11,767 bases of DNA from Flavobacteriaceae bacterium. Lineage in GTDB: Bacteria; Bacteroidota; Bacteroidia; Flavobacteriales; Flavobacteriaceae. This document shows, piece after piece, positions 6,566 to 11,767 of this stretch (the stretch's first letter is position 1; each line of letters starts with the position of its first letter). The DNA lies in NCBI GenBank assembly GCA_014763515.1, contig JACXVH010000047.1, positions 1-11,767 of the forward strand, given 5' to 3'. Below the pieces are notes generated by a model. That model searched no databases and had not been told where the DNA came from. It saw nothing but the letters and a program-made list of their open reading frames with translations. A program made the translations under genes and the position numbers.

Positions 6566-7348
6566 ATGAAAACCCAAATTATACATCAAAAAATAGAGCC
6601 ATACAAGCAACAGCTCTTACAACATAGCCTTTACAATGAAATTAAGACTATAGACGATTTACGTTGTTTTACTGAAAATCATGTTTTTGCCGTATGGGAC
6701 TTTATGTCGCTATTAAAAGCTTTGCAAAACTCATTAACCTGTACTACAACACCTTGGATACCAATTGGAAATCCTGAAGTTCGTTATTTAATTAATGAAA
6801 TTGTTTTAGCAGAAGAAACCGATTTAGATAGTGATGGCACACATAAAAGTCATTACGAAATGTATCTTGACGCTATGCAGTCTTGTGGTGCAAATACATC
6901 TGTAGTAATTGATTTTTTAAACGATGTTGAAGCTACTCAGAATATCTTTGTGTCTATTAAACAAAGTAATTTACATCCTAAAGTAAAAGCGTTTTTAGAC
7001 TTTACTTTTAGAGTAATTGAAGAAGGTAAACCACACCAAATTGCAGCTGCATTTACCTTTGGTCGTGAAGATTTAATTCCGGCAATGTTTACAGAAATTT
7101 TAAAAGAATTTGAACAAAACTTTCCAGATAACGATTTGTCAAAATTGGTTTATTATTTTGAAAGACATATAGAACTTGATGGTGATGAACATGGTCCAAT
7201 GGCTATGAAAATGATAGAAGAATTATGTGGAAATGACGATAAAAAATGGCAAGAAGTTGAAGAAATTTCAATTTTAGCTTTAGAACATCGCATTCAATTA
7301 TGGAACGCAATTAAAGAACAAGTAGAACATAAACATGAATTAGTATAA
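6566..7348 (+). CDS. DUF3050 protein, haem-oxygenase-like fold, probable diiron oxidase
   Basis: A cytosolic, mostly helical protein of 260 residues matching DUF3050, with the recognisable segment ENHVFAVWDFMSLLKALQ (37-54). The family belongs to the haem-oxygenase-like superfamily. The residues expected of the diiron subgroup (HDO, such as CADD and UndA) all appear in the expected order: E84 and H96 in the second helical region, E168 in FGREDLIP, and the hallmark H201-x3-D205-x3-H209 in ERHIELDGDEHG. That gives the ligand set 3 His, 2 Glu, 1 Asp known from CADD. Substrate and physiological role are unknown. The start at 6566 places the conserved first helix near residue 10 and follows an 11-bp inverted repeat. 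It is transcribed alone and converges on the receptor/HmuY operon over a shared terminator. The family call is strong; the diiron role is inference. Confidence 0.88.
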   Translation: MKTQIIHQKIEPYKQQLLQHSLYNEIKTIDDLRCFTENHVFAVWDFMSLLKALQNSLTCTTTPWIPIGNPEVRYLINEIVLAEETDLDSDGTHKSHYEMYLDAMQSCGANTSVVIDFLNDVEATQNIFVSIKQSNLHPKVKAFLDFTFRVIEEGKPHQIAAAFTFGREDLIPAMFTEILKEFEQNFPDNDLSKLVYYFERHIELDGDEHGPMAMKMIEELCGNDDKKWQEVEEISILALEHRIQLWNAIKEQVEHKHELV

Positions 7349-7352
7349 AAAT

Positions 7353-7380
7353 AAAAGCTGTCTCAAAAAGACAGCTTTTT
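7353..7380. terminator. Bidirectional terminator between the DUF3050 gene and the HmuY-like gene
   Basis: An 11-bp perfect stem AAAAGCTGTCT/AGACAGCTTTT (7353-7363 and 7369-7379) with loop CAAAA has a T-run on the plus strand and an A-run just before it (7347-7356), so it can stop transcription from both convergent genes. Confidence 0.9.
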
Positions 7381-7413
7381 CTTTACAAACAAAAAACTCA
7401 ATGTCAAAAAATA

Positions 7414-8505
7414 TTAATTCAATATTTTGTAAGTAAATGTTGGATTTCCCCTTTCTCCAGCATCATTTGACATTGCCAAAAATCTTAGTTTATAAATATT
7501 ATTATCGTTATCTTTTATGATATAAAAACGATCGTCTTTTATACTCGGTAAAGATGTTGGTCCACCACCATTTCTCCAATTTGAACCAATAATTCTTTGA
7601 TCTGAAGATGAAGCTGTAAATTGAGTATTATCTACATCGGCTAAAACAAAATTTTCAAATTCTGTTTCGGTTTGAGAAGCGTCAGATACAACAACTTCAT
7701 AAACTTGGGTTCCACCTAAAATATTTGATGAAACAAAATCTGAATAAAAATACAACACATTTGAACCATAGTTTACATAGTTAGTAAAGCCTGTTAAGTT
7801 AATATCCCAGTCTGTTTTTTTAGGTTGAACATTTACAATTTGAGCTGTAACTAAATTAAAAAACTTAAAATTATAATCAGAATTCTTAGAAATAGTTACT
7901 GTTTCTGCATTTGTAGCATCTAAATCGGCGTATTCTAGCACATAATTACTTCCGATTCTTGTAATTCTAATTTTTTTCCAACCACGACTATCTCCATTCA
8001 TAGAAACTGAACCTGTTGCTGGAGTTGTTGTACTTACTTCGTAACCCATATTTACTACATACACAAAATTTTGAGTATTATCAGTAGAAATTTCAGCAAT
8101 TGCAGTTCCAATTCCTGAACCTGAACCTTGTAAAATTCCCGTTGGATTATCGGCATATCCTAAACTTGCCAATGTTGTGTATCCTACAGAAACCGATGAA
8201 TCTTCAGTTTGAATCTCTGAAATATCTGTAGAAGTCGTTTTCTTAACTGCCATGCTTATTGCACCGTTTATAATTACTCTAAAATCGTTACCACAGTAAA
8301 AACCTAAATCCCAAGAATCTCTTTGTACAGCTGTTTCTGAATTTGCACTTAAATCAACAAAAACTTGATTGGGCTGATTTGGTCCACCAACATTTGGACT
8401 TGTAGTCGCTTCAGTGGTAATTGGTGTTGCTGAATTTGAATCATCACTTGAACATGATGCTAATGATAAAATTGCTAATGATAAAATGTAAAATGTCTTT
8501 TTCAT
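7414..8505 (-). CDS. HmuY-family lipoprotein without histidines
   Basis: A surface or outer-membrane lipoprotein of 363 residues. The signal peptide ends in LSLASC, with C18 as the lipidated residue, followed by a Ser/Asp/Thr-rich tether (19-47). The HmuY-type landmarks are VDLSANSETAVQRDSWDLGF (50-69), KKTDWDINLTGF (229-240) and the C-terminal strand FYIIKDNDNNIYKLRFL (327-343). In Porphyromonas gingivalis HmuY carries haem to the TonB receptor HmuR using two histidines; some relatives use methionines. This protein contains no histidine at all; its internal methionines are M85, M153, M169 and M345. Haem as ligand is therefore not shown, and another cargo is possible. It is the second gene of an operon, starting 5 bp after the receptor's stop codon, and is longer than the roughly 200-residue founding HmuY. 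Confidence 0.87.
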   Translation of the reverse strand: MKKTFYILSLAILSLASCSSDDSNSATPITTEATTSPNVGGPNQPNQVFVDLSANSETAVQRDSWDLGFYCGNDFRVIINGAISMAVKKTTSTDISEIQTEDSSVSVGYTTLASLGYADNPTGILQGSGSGIGTAIAEISTDNTQNFVYVVNMGYEVSTTTPATGSVSMNGDSRGWKKIRITRIGSNYVLEYADLDATNAETVTISKNSDYNFKFFNLVTAQIVNVQPKKTDWDINLTGFTNYVNYGSNVLYFYSDFVSSNILGGTQVYEVVVSDASQTETEFENFVLADVDNTQFTASSSDQRIIGSNWRNGGGPTSLPSIKDDRFYIIKDNDNNIYKLRFLAMSNDAGERGNPTFTYKILN

Positions 8506-8510
8506 GTTTA

Positions 8511-10622
8511 TTAAAAATTTAAATTATATACTGCTTTTAAAAAATAACTTCTGCCATAGGCTAGTAATACTTGTGATGAAACGCTATGTCCACCACTTTG
8601 ATTAACATTGGTTTGATTGATATTATCGATATTGAATACATTTCTGGCACCAAGAGTAAGTTCAATTTTATTTCCCCAGAATGTTTTTCTTACAGAAGCA
8701 TCTAACCAACTATAAGGTTCAATTTCAGATAATACATAGCCATCTGTTGAACTGATATATCGTTGGGTTTTTCCTGTAAACTTATAATAGGTTGAGAAAG
8801 TGGTTTTCCATTTTGGAAATATGTAAGAAATATTGGTATTCAAATTAAAATTGAATAAAAATTTATCATCAGATTGAAACTCTAAATCGTTTATTTCTCT
8901 CGAAATTCCTGTTAAAGAAGTTCCAAACATAAACTTCCAATTATTGGTTTTCAACTGATTAGTTAAAGCAAAATTGATACTTTGATACTTGCTAATATTG
9001 ATGTATTCATAAATAGGAGTAGCGTTGTCGAAACCAGTTAATGCACTTGTAATTCGATCTTTAACATCTAAAAAACCGATTGCTAATTGGTTAAACATTT
9101 TAACATCTTCGCCTAAAGACGTTTGCTTTTTTAGATTTACTTCATAAGAAGCGCTGGTTTCTGGAATTAGATTTTCGTTACCAATGAAATAATGTCCGTC
9201 GAAAATAATTTGGCTAAACAATTCTTGAAAAGTTGGTGTTCGATACGATTTTCCTAAAGAAGCTCTAAGTTCGAACTCCTTTGGCAATAAAAAACGCAAA
9301 CCTAATGAAATTGCATATTGGTTATCGAACATAGACTGAAAGGAATATCTTGCACCTGAACGAAGCGAAAAGACATCGGAAAACTTGATTTCTGAAACCG
9401 CAAAAAAGTCTAAATTATTTATAGATTCTCTAACTTCTTTTGTTTGATTATTTTCTTCATCTACAACAGCAAATCCGTTATTATTTACCGCTTCATAACC
9501 CAGTTGAAGATTAAATTTTTTAGTCTTAAAAAAATCGCTAAAAGTTCCTGTAGCATAAAAAACTTCCATCGATTGATCTTTCTCGGTTGTATTATTCGAT
9601 TCAACATTATAAGTAATATTGTAACGATACTGCTCGACTTCCCTCTTTTGATATTGATGAGAAAAAGAAAGATTATAGTTAACTTGAGAAAATAACTTGC
9701 CTACAAAATTTAAATGATGATAAAATCTATCGGAAAAATAGCGTTCGTCGTCTCCATATTTATAAGAACCATATTGAGTATTAAATCCAGATTGTGCAGC
9801 CGAACCATAAAAATGAATCACTTCGTCTAACCATTCGAATTTATAAAAAGCACGAAAATTATTTTTCTTGTAAGAAAGCAAAGCATTGTTTTGCCATTGT
9901 TCTCTTGGCAACCAATTGTAACCTCTAGTTCCATCGTTTATTTCATAATTAAAACCATTTTTATTACCCAGAAAACCTCGAAAATCGTTACGATTTCCAT
10001 TTACAGAAAGAAACCAATTTTCATTAATAGAATGCGCTACTTGCAAACTTTGCATGTGCCTACCTTGGTTGAATAATTCATATTCTTTACCAACAGTTTC
10101 CTCTTGAATTGTAGCTTTTATATTCCATTTATCTTGTGAAGACTTCTTTGTAATGATATTTAAAATTCCCGAAACCGCATTGGCGCCATGTGTAACTCCT
10201 ATAGAGCCTTCGATAATTTCAATTTGTTCAATATCATTAAGATTAATTTGAGATAAATCGGTATTATTCCCTAAACCACCTTCATTTACAATCGGAATAT
10301 TATCGACTAAAATTTTAAAATATCCTGCATCTAACCCAAACATTGAAATTGTAGATTTCCCAGAATTACTACTTGGTCTTACAGTAATATTGATATATTG
10401 ATTTAAAACATCTCCTAAATTATTTGCTGCTAAATTTTGAATGTCTTGTGCTGTAATAATTCGCACATTATGCACTGATTTTTTTAACGACTGAGGTTCA
10501 AATTGAGTGGTTAACACTACTTCTTCTAGTTTATTCATTTTCAAAGAATCATTTTCAATTTTTTGAGAATAAACACAAGAAAAATATAGCATTGAACACA
10601 ATAAAACTAGCTTCTTTTTCAT
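8511..10622 (-). CDS. TonB-dependent outer-membrane receptor, HmuR-like
   Basis: An outer-membrane active-transport channel of 703 residues. It has a signal peptide (1-19), a TonB box in LEEVVLTT (32-39), a plug domain (about 45-160, with ILVDNIPIVNEGG and the plug end GANAVSGILNIITKK) and a 22-strand-type barrel ending in the expected terminal Phe. YRTP (460-463) and GNENL (481-485) correspond to the FRAP and NPNL boxes of haem receptors, and H477 lies between them, where haem receptors carry a functional histidine. This supports haem or another tetrapyrrole as substrate, but the boxes also occur more widely in vitamin and siderophore receptors. It is the promoter-proximal gene of a two-gene operon with the HmuY-like lipoprotein. 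No N-terminal carboxypeptidase-like extension is present, so it is not of the SusC type. Confidence 0.92.
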   Translation of the reverse strand: MKKKLVLLCSMLYFSCVYSQKIENDSLKMNKLEEVVLTTQFEPQSLKKSVHNVRIITAQDIQNLAANNLGDVLNQYINITVRPSSNSGKSTISMFGLDAGYFKILVDNIPIVNEGGLGNNTDLSQINLNDIEQIEIIEGSIGVTHGANAVSGILNIITKKSSQDKWNIKATIQEETVGKEYELFNQGRHMQSLQVAHSINENWFLSVNGNRNDFRGFLGNKNGFNYEINDGTRGYNWLPREQWQNNALLSYKKNNFRAFYKFEWLDEVIHFYGSAAQSGFNTQYGSYKYGDDERYFSDRFYHHLNFVGKLFSQVNYNLSFSHQYQKREVEQYRYNITYNVESNNTTEKDQSMEVFYATGTFSDFFKTKKFNLQLGYEAVNNNGFAVVDEENNQTKEVRESINNLDFFAVSEIKFSDVFSLRSGARYSFQSMFDNQYAISLGLRFLLPKEFELRASLGKSYRTPTFQELFSQIIFDGHYFIGNENLIPETSASYEVNLKKQTSLGEDVKMFNQLAIGFLDVKDRITSALTGFDNATPIYEYINISKYQSINFALTNQLKTNNWKFMFGTSLTGISREINDLEFQSDDKFLFNFNLNTNISYIFPKWKTTFSTYYKFTGKTQRYISSTDGYVLSEIEPYSWLDASVRKTFWGNKIELTLGARNVFNIDNINQTNVNQSGGHSVSSQVLLAYGRSYFLKAVYNLNF

Positions 10623-10655
10623 TATTTAGAATTAGACTTATTTAAAATATTTTCG

Positions 10656-10681
10656 CAAATATATATATTATTTTTATTCAA
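10656..10681 (-). promoter_or_regulatory. Promoter of the receptor/HmuY operon
   Basis: TATATTTG on the minus strand (10663-10656) is an exact TAnnTTTG match with TTG (10681-10679) 15 nt upstream, giving a leader of about 30 nt before the ATG at 10622. It lies in the 116-bp divergent gap, close to the promoter of the DUF6607 gene, so one regulator could control both. I see no convincing Fur box. Confidence 0.55.
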
Positions 10682-10696
10682 TCTAAATAAATTTTA

Positions 10697-10704
10697 TACT
10701 TTTG
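10697..10704 (+). promoter_or_regulatory. -7 promoter box of the DUF6607 gene
   Basis: TACTTTTG (10697-10704) fits TAnnTTTG, 34 nt before the ATG at 10739. No TTG is found at either 15 or 20 nt upstream, so only the -7 half is supported. Confidence 0.45.
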
Positions 10705-10738
10705 TCTTCGTTATATTCAATTAATAATTTTATAAATC

Positions 10739-11629
10739 ATGAGAAAAAAACTTTTATTGTTATCTACTTTATTCAGTATCATAACATTAGCACAAAACAA
10801 ACAAGAAGACATTAAAGCCATAAAAGGTATGTGCGGTTGCTATGAAGTTCAATTTAACTTCACAGAAACCTTTCAGCCTAAAAAAGACAGCTTGTATATT
10901 GCTTCTCCAACAAAAAAAGATTGGGGATTAGAATGGGTAGAATTAGTAGAAGATACTCCAAACAAAATAGTAATGCAACATTTATTGATTGTGAGCGATT
11001 CTATGATTATTAAACATTGGAGACAAGATTGGCTTTATGAAAACACCGATTTATATACTTTTAATAAAGACTTACATTGGAAATATTCTAAACTAGATAG
11101 TAAAACTGTTAAAGGACAATGGACACAAAAAGTATATCAAGTAGATGATAGTCCACGTTATGAAGGAAGTGCAACTTGGATTCACGCTGATGGCAAACAC
11201 TATTGGATGAATACAACAGATGCGCCGCTTCCAAGAAGAGAACACACCATTAGAAATGACTACAATGTATTAAAAAGAAGAAATATACATGAAATTACTG
11301 CTTATGGTTGGTTACACGAACAAGACAATGTAAAAATTAAACGTGATGATAAGGGAAATGATACTGAAATAGCACAAGAAAAAGGCTTAGATCTTTACAA
11401 AAAAGTAGATGATTATAAATGTAAAGCAGCGCAGAATTGGTGGAAAACAAATCAGTTAGTATGGAAAAATGTTAGAACAAAATGGCAAACCGTTTTCGAT
11501 GGCAAAAAAGATATTTATCTAGAAGGCAAAGTAGATAAAAAGCCACTTTACTCGCATTTATTTGGATTGAAAACAAATGCTACAAAGAAAGAAAGCGATA
11601 CAATAATTGATTCTTTCATTAAAAAATAA
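10739..11629 (+). CDS. Secreted DUF6607 family protein
   Basis: An exported protein of 296 residues. A signal peptide of about 18 residues (LLLLSTLFSIITLA, no lipobox cysteine) predicts a periplasmic or surface location. The sequence matches what I know as DUF6607, found in Bacteroidota and without assigned function. Striking conserved-looking segments are GMCGCYEVQF (30-39, with C32 and C34), QHLLIVSDSMIIKHWRQDW (80-98), DDSPRYEG (136-143) and PLPRREHTIRNDYNVLKRRN (163-182). It is unusually rich in Trp (about 15) and Tyr. The CxC pair and the HWRQDW segment could bind a metal or cofactor, but this is speculation. It is divergently transcribed from the TonB receptor/HmuY operon, and I recall this arrangement in other Flavobacterium genomes, which suggests a shared uptake function. 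Confidence 0.85.
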   Translation: MRKKLLLLSTLFSIITLAQNKQEDIKAIKGMCGCYEVQFNFTETFQPKKDSLYIASPTKKDWGLEWVELVEDTPNKIVMQHLLIVSDSMIIKHWRQDWLYENTDLYTFNKDLHWKYSKLDSKTVKGQWTQKVYQVDDSPRYEGSATWIHADGKHYWMNTTDAPLPRREHTIRNDYNVLKRRNIHEITAYGWLHEQDNVKIKRDDKGNDTEIAQEKGLDLYKKVDDYKCKAAQNWWKTNQLVWKNVRTKWQTVFDGKKDIYLEGKVDKKPLYSHLFGLKTNATKKESDTIIDSFIKK

Positions 11630-11635
11630 ATCAAT

Positions 11636-11667
11636 AAAAAAAGCGAAGAAAAATCTTCGCTTTTTTT
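11636..11667 (+). terminator. Rho-independent terminator of the DUF6607 gene
   Basis: The stem AAGCGAAGA/TCTTCGCTT (11641-11649 and 11654-11662) with an AAAA loop is followed by a T-run to 11667. It starts just after the stop codon. Confidence 0.9.
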
Positions 11668-11686
11668 ATTTAGTACTATAACATAA

Positions 11687-11760
11687 ACTGTGTAAGTAGA
11701 AAAAATAATGGGGTTTTAAAACCCCATTATTTTTTTGTTTAATTTTAAATTTTACACAGT
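11687..11760. repeat. 9-bp inverted repeat enclosing the palindrome
   Basis: ACTGTGTAA (11687-11695) and its reverse complement TTACACAGT (11752-11760) flank the 36-bp palindrome, at 4 and 16 nt distance. The sequence TTTACACAG recalls the terminal repeats of some IS256-type insertion sequences as I remember them. No transposase sequence is in the window, so the meaning is open. Confidence 0.35.
11700..11735. terminator. Perfect 36-bp palindrome, probable bidirectional terminator
   Basis: An 18-bp half-site (11700-11717, core AATGGGGTTTT) is followed without spacer by its exact reverse complement (11718-11735), ending in a T-run on both strands. It probably terminates a minus-strand gene entering from beyond the right edge, since the plus-strand gene already has a terminator at 11636-11667. 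A mobile-element end is the alternative. Confidence 0.6.
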
Positions 11761-11767
11761 CTTATGA

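Noticed and set aside
9444..10076. Two plus-strand open frames (9444-9695 and 9891-10076) opposite the TonB receptor
   Set aside because: Their hydrophobic Ile/Phe-rich translations are what antisense of an Asn/Lys-rich barrel gene gives; no independent support.
10623..10738. Fur box in the divergent promoter region
   Set aside because: The AT-rich stretch has no convincing match to GATAATGATAATCATTATC or another palindromic Fur site.

Overview
The window looks like chromosomal DNA of a member of the Flavobacteriaceae, probably Flavobacterium or a close relative. The evidence is AT-rich sequence, promoters of the Bacteroidota type (TAnnTTTG at -7), no clear Shine-Dalgarno sequences, a DEDDh exonuclease joined to the N-terminus of DnaE, an S16 protein with a long acidic tail, and HmuY-type lipoprotein and TonB-receptor genes. 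Genus level is inference.

Left part (1-2185, minus strand): DNA polymerase III alpha (dnaE), running off the left edge, with a proofreading exonuclease module in front. In relatives, as I remember them, these form one protein. Here the exonuclease frame stops at 1532 while the polymerase frame is open only from 1587 downward and has no usable start codon, so the reading frame is broken in the linker. Next comes a lone minus-strand lipoprotein gene (2345-3052) with its own terminator.

Middle (3164-6503, plus strand): a translation cluster rpsP-rimM-trmN6 behind a clear promoter and a small leader hairpin, then a separately promoted glutaryl-CoA-dehydrogenase-type gene ending in a strong terminator.

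Right part (6514-11767): a DUF3050 protein whose residues fit a haem-oxygenase-like diiron oxidase, preceded by an 11-bp inverted repeat. It converges, over a shared terminator, on a two-gene minus-strand operon made of a TonB-dependent receptor followed 5 bp later by an HmuY-family lipoprotein. A secreted DUF6607 protein is transcribed divergently from the receptor. Receptor, HmuY-like protein and DUF6607 probably form one haem or metal uptake locus. The HmuY-like protein has no histidine, so any haem binding would need other ligands. The window ends with two hairpins, the second a perfect 36-bp palindrome nested inside a 9-bp inverted repeat.

No rRNA, tRNA, CRISPR array or complete mobile element was seen. 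No gene-free stretch exceeds 300 bases.
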